Origin: an uncultured Bacilli bacterium
Lineage (GTDB): Bacteria > Bacillota_I > Bacilli_A > RF39 > UBA660
NCBI GenBank assembly: GCA_947624635.1
Contig: CANQLF010000046.1
Span: forward strand, 1 to 5,359
Direction: 5' to 3'
DNA length: 5,359 bases
Shown: positions 1 through 5,358 of the stretch, piece after piece
How the letters are laid out: each line of letters begins with the position of its first letter
How positions within the stretch are numbered: the stretch's first letter is position 1
Translations under genes and position numbers: made by a program
The notes under the pieces: generated by a model
Told to the model about the DNA's origin: nothing
What the model saw: the letters and a program-made list of their open reading frames with translations, nothing else
The model's database searches: none

Positions 1-803
1 TCATATTTCTGAGTTGTCCCTCCACTTAATATTGTTTGTTTGTCCTGATTATCTTTATATGCTAGTAAATCAACACAGTAGGCATAATCATAATATAAAA
101 GAAATTGATTAAATTCATAAGGTAACTGGTATTTGTCTTTAGCTGCTTTATATTTTTCTTCTAATAATTTGAGTCCAACATTATTTTTATATAAATAATT
201 AATGGAAACAAAATAATCTTTAGGAACTTCTAAAATAATACCAATTTTTGTTAATAAATTATCATACATTTCATAATTGTGTAATTTTGAAACAACAACC
301 CCACCGCTAGCCATTCTCAAGTTTTCAGAAGAAATTTCTCTTTCTTCAAATTTTAAACCATGTATTTCTTCATATATTTCTTCCGCAAAATATTGAGTTT
401 GTGCTTCCATAATCAACCTACCAATATTACTTAATTGATTAATTCCCACTTTATTATTTTCAGGATTAGTTTGAACAGCATGATGTAATTCGTGATATAC
501 AATGATTTCTCTTAAAGGTTCCTCCAAATTACTTCTAATAAATATGGTTTTACTTTCTGGATCTCTAAATCCTTTTACATCTCCACCATTTTCTTTATAA
601 ATTCTATGATTTTTATCATAATATTCTATTTTACTAGCAAATAATAGTGCATTATCTATCAAACTTTCTAAATTTATCTCTGTTGGAATGACATTTTTTT
701 TAATTGCCACAAAAAAATAGTTTGAAAAAAATTTTAAAGTTGCATTATCTATATCATTTTTTTTACTTTTAATTAAATTCATAATTGTTTCATATGTCAT
801 CAT
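1..803 (-). CDS. HELHH zinc-metallopeptidase-like protein, 3' end outside the window
   Basis: The reading frame stays open from tandem ATGs (803 and 800) to the left edge, giving at least 267 residues. The tca at 1-3 is out of frame, so the gene is cut by the window and not finished. AGGAG at 808-812 lies 4 nt before the first ATG and 7 nt before the second, so the second may be the real start. Residues 104-108 read HELHH, an HExxH zinc-binding and catalytic motif. A downstream EAQTQYF segment (Glu133, 25 residues after the last His) is a good third ligand, as in gluzincin-type peptidases. No signal peptide or membrane segment is visible, so it is probably cytoplasmic. The rest looks helical and rich in Lys, Asn and Tyr. 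It is the third gene of a minus-strand accessory cluster behind an ART-like and a SUKH-like gene. The peptidase fold is fairly well supported. The substrate and family are unknown to me, and an ImmA/IrrE-like regulator protease is one alternative. Confidence 0.7.
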   Translation of the reverse strand, partial: MMTYETIMNLIKSKKNDIDNATLKFFSNYFFVAIKKNVIPTEINLESLIDNALLFASKIEYYDKNHRIYKENGGDVKGFRDPESKTIFIRSNLEEPLREIIVYHELHHAVQTNPENNKVGINQLSNIGRLIMEAQTQYFAEEIYEEIHGLKFEEREISSENLRMASGGVVVSKLHNYEMYDNLLTKIGIILEVPKDYFVSINYLYKNNVGLKLLEEKYKAAKDKYQLPYEFNQFLLYYDYAYCVDLLAYKDNQDKQTILSGGTTQKY

Positions 804-932
804 ATCACTCCTAAATATATTTTATCGTATTCATTTTTATATAAATATTCGTCGAATAGATTCACCAATGGTGTAAGCGTCGTAGATATCTAAAACGCTT
901 GCATAGTTAGAAATGATATAAACATCACTCAC
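800..932 (-). pseudogene. Possible decayed or frameshifted small gene upstream of the metallopeptidase
   Basis: Two minus-strand frames look protein-like one after the other. Frame one runs from a GTG at 932 to TAA at 837-839 and reads VSDVYIISNYASVLDIYDAY and onward, 31 residues. Frame two, shifted by one base, takes over at about 865 with LVNLFDEYLYKNEYDKIYLG and ends in a TGA at 800-802 that overlaps the ATG of the metallopeptidase gene. Joined by one frameshift near 863-873 they give a plausible stretch of about 43 residues. Codons in this stretch (ATC, TAC, GAC, ACC) are richer in GC than in neighbouring genes. A TATAAT at 939-944 sits 6 nt before the GTG, which would make it leaderless, but no clear -35 is present. 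Against a gene: there is no ribosome site, and the same bases form nested inverted repeats that may be the real feature. Confidence 0.3.
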
Positions 933-972
933 ACTAAAATTATATCATCATTTTATCTATTCGATATATTTA
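842..972. repeat. 131-bp imperfect inverted-repeat element with nested hairpins
   Basis: The outer arms are 842-861 and 955-972. They share a perfect 10-base core (tcgaatagat / atctattcga) plus a 7-base outer match (taaatat / atattta), separated by a 1- or 3-base unmatched stretch. Between them lie three smaller inverted repeats: cacc-aat-ggtg at 863-873, aagcgt/acgctt at 875-880 and 895-900 (loop centred on the palindrome tagatatcta), and atgatata/tatatcat at 913-920 and 941-948. The right arm reaches into the stop codon of the SUKH-like gene, and the left arm ends about 40 bp before the metallopeptidase start. The layout suits a multibranched RNA in the operon mRNA, or a small MITE-like element with terminal inverted repeats. 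No flanking target duplication is obvious, and the arms are AT-rich enough that part of the pairing could be chance. Confidence 0.45.
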
Positions 973-1479
973 TCTTAATTTTAATATAAAATTATTCCAA
1001 TTATCAGCAACAACATCAAAAGTATTTATCTCATGATTATAAATAACTATTCTGTTTGTTTCTCTTTCAAAACATAAAGTATCACCAAATTCTAATTCTG
1101 CAAATGGGACAAGTTTATCTTTTAATTCGGAATCAAAACTTTGAAATTTTAAAATATAAGTTTTGCTATTAGGATCCATAGAATAGAAATATCGTACTAA
1201 TTTTTCGGTTCCATTTGATAGTACTAAAATATTTTTTTCGGGTTTTAACATAGAATTATTTAATAAATATTTCTTATAATCTTCTACAAAAGTATAATTA
1301 ATTTCTTTTTCAACGTCGCTGATATATTGTAATATTTCAGAGTCTAATTTTTCTATTTTGTTATCAATAATTTTTAAAAATCTTTCTACTTCTTCGTTTG
1401 ATACTTTTAATTCCTTTAATTTAGCTTGATCTTTATTAGTTAATGCTTCTTTTATTTGTTTATTTCTATTATTTCCCAT
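970..1479 (-). CDS. SUKH (SMI1/KNR4-like) family protein, possible immunity protein
   Basis: This is a 169-residue soluble protein. Its ATG is 9 nt after AAAGGAG (1489-1495), which fixes the start. The C-terminal half follows the SMI1/KNR4 pattern: LVPFAELEFGDTLCFE at 123-138, RIVIYNHE at 143-150 and VADNWNNFILKL at 157-168, matching the family outline of L(I/V)PFA..GFGD.(I/L)CF(D/E), then a strand ending in (D/N)HE, then a VADSFEEFL-like helix. FVEDYKKYLL at 64-73 fits the family's usual LPEDYKKFL helix. The first 50 residues are a charged, probably helical extension. SUKH proteins are often immunity proteins of polymorphic toxin systems. The gene lies 54 bp behind an ART-like gene on the same strand with no visible terminator between, so the two are probably co-transcribed. 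The family call is from motif memory and is fairly sure. The immunity role is inferred from context. Confidence 0.7.
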   Translation of the reverse strand: MGNNRNKQIKEALTNKDQAKLKELKVSNEEVERFLKIIDNKIEKLDSEILQYISDVEKEINYTFVEDYKKYLLNNSMLKPEKNILVLSNGTEKLVRYFYSMDPNSKTYILKFQSFDSELKDKLVPFAELEFGDTLCFERETNRIVIYNHEINTFDVVADNWNNFILKLR

Positions 1480-1533
1480 CCTCTTTTTCTCCTTTGTACA
1501 GTATAATTATTATTGTTTTTTATTTTTAACAAA

Positions 1534-2766
1534 TTACATCACTCTTTTTCCATTGTGTTCAATATTTTCAATAATTTCTGTTTCTTTTGGACTGTCATCA
1601 AATAAACTATCATCAATGCCAATCTCTCTCATTCTTCTTTTATAAATCATTTCTCGAAATTGTTGTTCTATAATTTGTTGTCTTTCAGGTTCCGATTCAT
1701 CATATTCATATTTTTCCTTTATCATTTCCCATTCTTGATCTTCTTTTGTTTTGTTTTCATGAACAGAAGTATTAGTCTGTGCCTGTTCTTTTTGATATTG
1801 ATTATCTTTATTTCGACGAAAAAGTACCATAGACATAAGGCTATCTAATCTTTTTTCTTGTTTGTCAAACTTACTTGTTACATAAGGTGTTTCTTCTTGC
1901 TTTTTTCTTTCTTTAAATGCGACTTTTTCTTGCATATTCTTTATTTTATCATTCCTTAAAATCTCAATAATGGAATCAATATTTGTTGCTTGCCCTTTTA
2001 AACCGTTTATATATTTTATTGTTTGAAAATCAATATCTAATTCATTTTGCTTAAATATCTTCGCTGTTAAATACTTTGTCATACCATCCACATCATTTGT
2101 GATTAAACTATCTTCATTAATATACTTTAAACCATTTTTTCCATAAATAGATTTTAAAATATTTAGTTCATCTCTCCCAAAAGCATTTCTTTTCATTGGT
2201 GATATTCTTTCCATAGCATTAGCAAATGTTTCTAGTCTATATTTGCGCATTTCTAATTTTTGCTTGACTTGTTCTGAGATATTTTCAGTTCTTAACAAAT
2301 CAATATCTTCTGCATCATGCAAAATATCTGCGCCAATCCTAACACGATATAATGTATAGTTATTAGCAGGAACAATATCTGCTATCCATTCATCACCTTG
2401 AAAACCATTATTGTAATGACCCTTTAATTGGTCTGAAATAAAAGGTTTTCTTATATCTAATCCATTTGTATTAATTTGGTATATTACAGCAACAGATGGT
2501 ATCATTATTCGTTCATTATAAATTGATAAATTATTATGAATTGGTATCCCATCATGATGTAAATCACCATACGCCGATGTTACCATACTTAAATTATCAG
2601 ACATATAAACACCATACTCATTTCCATCAGTAACAGTTTTTCTACCATATTTGTCAATAATTGGAGCATAGTTAACTTTTAAATCAACACCCAAAAATTC
2701 AAAATTTTGTAAACTATTATAATCAATTTTTAGTCCTCTATATAATACATTCGGTTTATTCTCCAT
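1534..2766 (-). CDS. Protein with ADP-ribosyltransferase-like N-terminal region
   Basis: This is a 410-residue protein (414 if the ATG at 2778 is used). I prefer 2766 because GTGGTG lies just before it and the likely TATAAT at 2791-2796 would leave the earlier ATG almost no leader. Numbered from 2778, three spaced motifs resemble an ART fold: VLYRGL at 11-16 (candidate NAD-binding Arg14), GVYMSDN at 56-62 (like the G-hY-hT/S-D strand of ART domains) and GDEWIADIVP at 128-137, a candidate catalytic Glu130 in a setting like the DarT E-(F/W)-(L/I)-V...P motif. Residues from about 160 to 290 are probably helical. From about 290 on the chain is Lys/Glu/Gln-rich, with RKRRMRE-like charge blocks and an acidic end. 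There is no signal peptide or membrane helix. It is first in the operon, ahead of a SUKH-like gene. The ART call rests on motifs alone and could be wrong; the product is otherwise unrecognised. Confidence 0.5.
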   Translation of the reverse strand: MENKPNVLYRGLKIDYNSLQNFEFLGVDLKVNYAPIIDKYGRKTVTDGNEYGVYMSDNLSMVTSAYGDLHHDGIPIHNNLSIYNERIMIPSVAVIYQINTNGLDIRKPFISDQLKGHYNNGFQGDEWIADIVPANNYTLYRVRIGADILHDAEDIDLLRTENISEQVKQKLEMRKYRLETFANAMERISPMKRNAFGRDELNILKSIYGKNGLKYINEDSLITNDVDGMTKYLTAKIFKQNELDIDFQTIKYINGLKGQATNIDSIIEILRNDKIKNMQEKVAFKERKKQEETPYVTSKFDKQEKRLDSLMSMVLFRRNKDNQYQKEQAQTNTSVHENKTKEDQEWEMIKEKYEYDESEPERQQIIEQQFREMIYKRRMREIGIDDSLFDDSPKETEIIENIEHNGKRVM

Positions 2767-2790
2767 TTCACACCACATACTTTCTATTTG

Positions 2791-2820
2791 ATTATATCAT
2801 GCCGAGGACTTAGTGCACAA
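2791..2820 (-). promoter_or_regulatory. Promoter of the accessory operon
   Basis: On the minus strand the -35 is TTGTGC (2815-2820), followed by an 18-bp spacer and a perfect TATAAT (2791-2796). It starts about 25 bp ahead of the ATG at 2766 and lies within the segment duplicated from, or shared with, the scpA promoter. The spacer carries GCACT-A-AGTCC, a near-palindrome with one mismatch compared with the scpA copy. The -35 is weaker than at scpA. Confidence 0.6.
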
Positions 2821-2851
2821 TCTAATACTAAAAATATCTCAAAAATAAATT
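2791..2851 (-). repeat. Direct repeat copy A (promoter plus broken terminator arm)
   Basis: These 61 bp align without gaps to 5284-5344 at 56 of 61 positions, with the first 24 bases identical. Similarity runs from the -10 box through the spacer and -35 into the arm aaaaatatctcaaaaa, then stops. In the other copy this arm pairs with a second arm, but here the matching arm is gone (2852 onward reads ctttagcc). Both copies face the same way relative to the gene they precede. Confidence 0.85.
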
Positions 2852-3036
2852 CTTTAGCCATTTCTACTTCCCATAAAATGTATTGCTTTTGAAGAAATTA
2901 TTTACCTACTATATTAGTAATACTGTAGCTGTTGTCGAGAAAACATATTATATATTCCCTGAAAAAAATCTCATACAATCAAGGTATTAAATGAACTAAA
3001 CTCTTGAAACATAAGGTGTAAATAATAGGTAATATA
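2852..3036. other. Non-coding gap between accessory promoter and tRNA terminator
   Basis: These 185 bp hold no convincing gene, hairpin or repeat. A plus-strand TTG-initiated frame of 35 codons (2883-2990) reads somewhat like protein (SNTVAVVEKTYYIFPEKN) but has no ribosome site, so at most it is a remnant. The segment is the likely junction between the housekeeping tRNA locus and the accessory block. Confidence 0.4.
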
Positions 3037-3060
3037 ATAAAAACCCTTATAAAATAAGGG
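3035..3060 (-). terminator. Rho-independent terminator of tRNA-Leu
   Basis: On the minus strand the stem CCCTTAT-TTT-ATAAGGG (3044-3060), a perfect 7-bp stem with a 3-base loop, is followed by TTTTTATTAT. It lies 12 bp after the encoded CCA of the tRNA. On the plus strand no T-run follows, so it acts in one direction. Confidence 0.85.
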
Positions 3061-3072
3061 AATTAATCAATC

Positions 3073-3159
3073 TGGTGCCTGTGGAGAGACTTGAACTCTC
3101 ACGGTATTTCTACCAATGGATTTTGAGTCCATCACGTCTACCAATTCCATCACACAGGC
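3073..3159 (-). tRNA. tRNA-Leu (anticodon CAA)
   Basis: This is an 87-nt class II tRNA including an encoded CCA (3073-3075). The acceptor stem pairs GCCTGTG (3153-3159) with CACAGGC (3077-3083), with discriminator A. The anticodon stem ATGGA/TCCAT encloses the loop CTCAAAA, so the anticodon is CAA (3123-3125) and it decodes the UUG codon. A long variable arm (GGTA/TACC stem) and the T arm GAGAG-TTCAAGT-CTCTC fit tRNA-Leu. All arms are intact. It stands alone between divergent promoters and a terminator. Confidence 0.97.
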
Positions 3160-3173
3160 AAGTTACACCAAAA

Positions 3174-3182
3174 ATTATAACA
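3174..3182 (-). promoter_or_regulatory. Extended -10 promoter of tRNA-Leu
   Basis: On the minus strand TGTTATAAT (3174-3182) is a perfect -10 with the TG of an extended -10. It ends 14 bp before the first base of the mature tRNA, so the precursor leader is probably only about 7-8 nt. The -35 region is poor (TTAAAA-like), which the extended -10 would offset. Confidence 0.65.
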
Positions 3183-3241
3183 TAAATAAACAATTTTTAA
3201 TACTATATTTTTAAAACTTAAATATATTAATAATAACTTCA

Positions 3242-3247
3242 TATAAT
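3242..3247 (+). promoter_or_regulatory. -10 box placed for a leaderless transcript
   Basis: A perfect TATAAT ends 5 bp before the ATG at 3253. Transcription normally starts 6-7 bases after the -10, so the transcript would begin at or next to the A of the ATG. There is no Shine-Dalgarno sequence, consistent with leaderless translation. The -35 region (TTAAAT-like at 3218-3223) is weak. Confidence 0.5.
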
Positions 3248-3252
3248 TTAAT

Positions 3253-3636
3253 ATGGATAATCAAGAATTATATGAAAGATTAAAACAACTTAAAATAGAA
3301 GATTTTATATGGATAATTTATATTGGAATAATAATATTAAGTTTATATTCTAATGTATTAGAAAGAAAATATTTTATTAATAATGATATAAATAGTAAAG
3401 AAAAATATAGAAATATAAATATAATTATATTTTCAATATTAATTGTAGTTTATTTGTATTTTGTAAAAGATGCTTATGATAGTTTTAAAAAACTTAATAA
3501 ATATGATTCAGAAAAGAAGAAAAACTTAACTCTACTATCTTTAATAGGTGCGGTGTTAATTGCGATAAGTGGATTTATATTTTTATATATTTCAATTGTA
3601 GATGAGAATATAGATGTAGAAATTGCGTTTGCATAA
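3253..3636 (+). CDS. Three-helix membrane protein of unknown function
   Basis: This is a 127-residue protein with three hydrophobic segments at about 18-33, 55-71 and 92-116. They are joined by Lys/Arg-rich loops at 34-54 and 72-91, with a short acidic tail at the end. The amphipathic N-terminus (MDNQELYERLKQLKIEDF) leads straight into the first helix, and there is no cleavable signal peptide. I recall similar small proteins (KIEDFIW start, YLYFV in the second helix) as common hypotheticals in low-GC gut Bacillota, but I know no function. The ATG has no ribosome site; a TATAAT 5 bp upstream suggests a leaderless mRNA. It is followed after 16 bp by a second small gene on the same strand, so the two probably form an operon. 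The very high AT content is like its surroundings. Confidence 0.75.
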   Translation: MDNQELYERLKQLKIEDFIWIIYIGIIILSLYSNVLERKYFINNDINSKEKYRNINIIIFSILIVVYLYFVKDAYDSFKKLNKYDSEKKKNLTLLSLIGAVLIAISGFIFLYISIVDENIDVEIAFA

Positions 3637-3652
3637 AGAAAGAGGAAGATAT

Positions 3653-3982
3653 ATGATACCTAATATTCCTCCTAAACTTTTTTCAGCTAGTGCGATAGTT
3701 GTAGGATATTTATTAATAGATGATATGACTGCTAATGAACAAAATGCTTTAGGTAACTGGCTTATGTTAGTTGCACAAGTATTATCTACTAATGCTTTTT
3801 ATAGAGCGGTAATGCAAGAACGTGGATTAGAACCAAAAGGTTCAACTGAAACAGGAAGAAATAATGCAGATACATTTGCTAATTCTATTAATAATAGTGA
3901 TCATGAAGAAACTTTAAATATGTTAGAGAAAATGGTTAGAGCAATGCAACAAGAAATTGATGAAATAAAAAGAAACCTATAA
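3653..3982 (+). CDS. Small conserved-looking protein of unknown function, convergent with scpB
   Basis: This is a 109-residue protein. The ATG at 3653 has GAGGA at 3642-3646 with 6-nt spacing, so it is preferred over the in-frame TTG at 3623, which lies inside the upstream gene and has no ribosome site. Residues 9-22 are hydrophobic (LFSASAIVVGYLLI), followed by DDMTANEQNALGNWLMLVAQ at 23-42, a segment that looks strongly conserved, and a second hydrophobic stretch at 36-46. A polar linker follows, and residues 85-109 form a likely coiled coil (ETLNMLEKMVRAMQQEIDEI). This suggests a membrane-associated hairpin with a soluble coil, or a small oligomer. Its stop codon overlaps that of scpB on the other strand (3977-3982 shared). 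I recall similar NEQNALGNW proteins as hypotheticals in low-GC Bacillota. No function can be given. Confidence 0.75.
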   Translation: MIPNIPPKLFSASAIVVGYLLIDDMTANEQNALGNWLMLVAQVLSTNAFYRAVMQERGLEPKGSTETGRNNADTFANSINNSDHEETLNMLEKMVRAMQQEIDEIKRNL

Positions 3983-4534
3983 AGGATCTCTATTGGATTC
4001 AAATAAATCTAGTTCAATATCAGCATCTTCTACTTCATTTAATTCTGGTAAATCTTCTATAGAAGATAAACCAAAATAATCTAGAAAATCACTAGTTGTT
4101 TTATATAGTGTAGGTCTTCCTGGCAAATCTGATTTACCTGCTTCTTTTATTAATCCTTTTGCCAAAAGTTTTCTTACTACATAACTTGTACTAACTCCTC
4201 TTAATTCATCTATTTCAACACGAGTTATAGGTTCATTGTACGCTATTATAGCAAGTGTTTCTAAAGCAGCTTGACTAAGCATGTTATTTTCTGTATTTTG
4301 AAGTAATTTTTCATAATAATCTTTATGTTCTTTTTTTGTAGTAAGTTTAAAAGTATCTCCTAAAAAATTAATAGTTATTCCCCTATTATCACTTTCGTAA
4401 ACCTTTCTTAAATTCATAACTAATTCTTTAGATTTATCAATATCGATTTCTAATATATCAGAAATTTGATTTAACGATAGTCCATCATCGCCAACTACAA
4501 ATAAAAGTCCTTCTAATATTGCCTCATAATTCAT
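3977..4534 (-). CDS. scpB: Segregation and condensation protein B (ScpB)
   Basis: ScpB dimers bind the ScpA kleisin and regulate the SMC ATPase heads in the SMC-ScpAB complex, which organises and separates chromosomes. The family is clear: an N-terminal winged helix opening with AILEGLLFVVGDDGLSL, then the signature LSQAALETLAIIAYNEPITR and GRPTLYKTTSDFLDYFGL, ending in SSIEDLPEL and an acidic tail. It has 185 residues from the ATG at 4534, normal for the family. That ATG has GAGGAG (4543-4548) 8 nt upstream. An in-frame GTG at 4543 overlaps this ribosome site and is unlikely to be the start. The start overlaps the end of scpA by 11 nt (ATGAATTATGA), so translation is probably coupled. The 3' end overlaps a convergent gene by 6 nt with no hairpin between. 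Confidence 0.97.
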   Translation of the reverse strand: MNYEAILEGLLFVVGDDGLSLNQISDILEIDIDKSKELVMNLRKVYESDNRGITINFLGDTFKLTTKKEHKDYYEKLLQNTENNMLSQAALETLAIIAYNEPITRVEIDELRGVSTSYVVRKLLAKGLIKEAGKSDLPGRPTLYKTTSDFLDYFGLSSIEDLPELNEVEDADIELDLFESNRDPL

Positions 4535-5249
4535 TTCCTTCACTCCTCAAGCTAATTATAATGTTATCAAAATTCTTATCTTGTAAAATATTTACTTCTT
4601 CTTTTTTAACCATTTCTAGTATAGATAAAAATGTTACTACAACATAAAGAACATTTACAATATCGAATAATTCTTCAAAATTTACTTTCTTTTTAGTTTT
4701 TAAAATATCCCTTATCTTAACACATCTATCATGTACACTTAACTCTTTTTTAGTTACTGTAGTATTAAGCGGTTTTTCTTCTTTTTTTCTTTCTAAATAT
4801 TTTTGAAATGCTTCTATAAGTAAATTAACATCCATATGAACATCATTATTATTTTCTATTTTTATATCTAACTTACTAGGTGTTTTAGTATATATCTTTC
4901 CTCTTTCAACTTCTTTTTCTCTAAATTTTTCAGTAACTTCTTTATACTTTTGATATTCTATTAATCTATTAATTAAATCTTCTCTATCATCTATCTCTTC
5001 TTCATCATTATCACTTTTATTTTTAGGAAGTAATACTCTAGATTTCATTTCTATAAGTTCAGCTGCCATAACTAAATATTCACTTGCAATAGATAAATTT
5101 AATTCTTCTACTTTTTTAATATAATCTAAATATTGTTTAGTTATATCTTCTATTTTAATATCATATATATCTATATTAGATTCCTTAATTAAATGAAGTA
5201 ATAAATCTAATGGTCCAGAAAACTCATCTAGTGAAACAATATAATCCAT
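4524..5249 (-). CDS. scpA: Segregation and condensation protein A (ScpA, kleisin)
   Basis: ScpA is the kleisin that bridges the SMC heads and binds ScpB in the bacterial condensin. The signature EFSGPLDLLLHLI at residues 9-21 is diagnostic, followed by ESNIDIYDIKIEDITKQYLDYI and ASEYLVMAAELIEMKSRVLLP in the N-terminal helical domain. The middle (about 75-165) is a charged, variable linker. The C-terminal winged helix begins near SVHDRCVKIRDIL and carries VNFEELFDIVN and TFLSILEMVKKEEV. The length is 241 residues, about normal. The ATG at 5249 is preceded by AGGTGG (5254-5259); an in-frame TTG one codon earlier is too close to that site. It is the first gene of the scpA-scpB operon, behind a clear promoter at 5284-5313. 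Confidence 0.97.
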   Translation of the reverse strand: MDYIVSLDEFSGPLDLLLHLIKESNIDIYDIKIEDITKQYLDYIKKVEELNLSIASEYLVMAAELIEMKSRVLLPKNKSDNDEEEIDDREDLINRLIEYQKYKEVTEKFREKEVERGKIYTKTPSKLDIKIENNNDVHMDVNLLIEAFQKYLERKKEEKPLNTTVTKKELSVHDRCVKIRDILKTKKKVNFEELFDIVNVLYVVVTFLSILEMVKKEEVNILQDKNFDNIIISLRSEGNEL

Positions 5250-5283
5250 CAAACCACCTAATTTCTATGTTTAATACAAATAA

Positions 5284-5313
5284 ATTATATCATGCCGAGG
5301 ACTTAGTCCGCAA
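5284..5313 (-). promoter_or_regulatory. scpAB promoter with palindrome in the spacer
   Basis: On the minus strand the -35 is TTGCGG (5308-5313), followed by an 18-bp spacer and a perfect TATAAT (5284-5289). Transcription should start near 5277, leaving about 28 nt of leader before the scpA ATG. GGACT-A-AGTCC (5299-5309), a perfect 11-bp dyad, overlaps the -35/spacer boundary and is a candidate operator. Confidence 0.7.
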
Positions 5314-5344
5314 CCTAATATTAAAAATATCCCAAAAATAAATT
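5284..5344 (-). repeat. Direct repeat copy B (scpA promoter region)
   Basis: This is the partner of 2791-2851, with 56 of 61 positions identical at a constant offset of 2493 bp. Here the sequence continues into a complete hairpin, so this copy is probably closer to the original form. Confidence 0.85.
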
Positions 5345-5358
5345 TTTGAGATATTTTT
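5323..5358. terminator. AT-rich terminator-like hairpin upstream of scpA
   Basis: A 16-bp stem (5323-5338 with 5343-5358, one mismatch, loop taaa) has A-runs on one side and T-runs on the other. It would work in either direction. It most likely ends the gene to the right of the window before the scpA promoter. The GC content of the stem is very low, so termination strength is uncertain. Confidence 0.55.

Noticed and set aside
1..3. Stop codon (tca, TGA on the minus strand) ending the metallopeptidase gene
   Set aside because: Counting codons from 803 puts the last whole codon at 3-5, so this TGA is out of frame and the gene continues beyond the window.
842..972. Integron attC site
   Set aside because: The folded shape is suggestive, but the required RYYYAAC and GTTRRRY boxes are not present at the ends and no integrase is seen.
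1660..1848. Plus-strand 62-codon open frame rich in Phe, Leu and Ile
   Set aside because: It is the antisense shadow of the Lys/Glu/Gln-rich tail of the ART-like gene and has no ribosome site.
2789..2869. 25-codon minus-strand ORF (MAKEFIFEIFLVLDCALSPR...) across repeat copy A
   Set aside because: The matching frame in copy B exists, but four of the five base differences change the residue and both copies coincide with promoter elements, so it is DNA-level similarity and not a conserved peptide.
2883..2990. 35-codon plus-strand TTG ORF between the accessory promoter and the tRNA
   Set aside because: It has no ribosome site, a weak start and no context. It is kept only as a possible remnant.
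3623..3652. Extended N-terminus (MRLHKERGRY) for the 109-aa protein
   Set aside because: It would need a TTG start inside the preceding gene without a ribosome site, while the ATG at 3653 has a good one.
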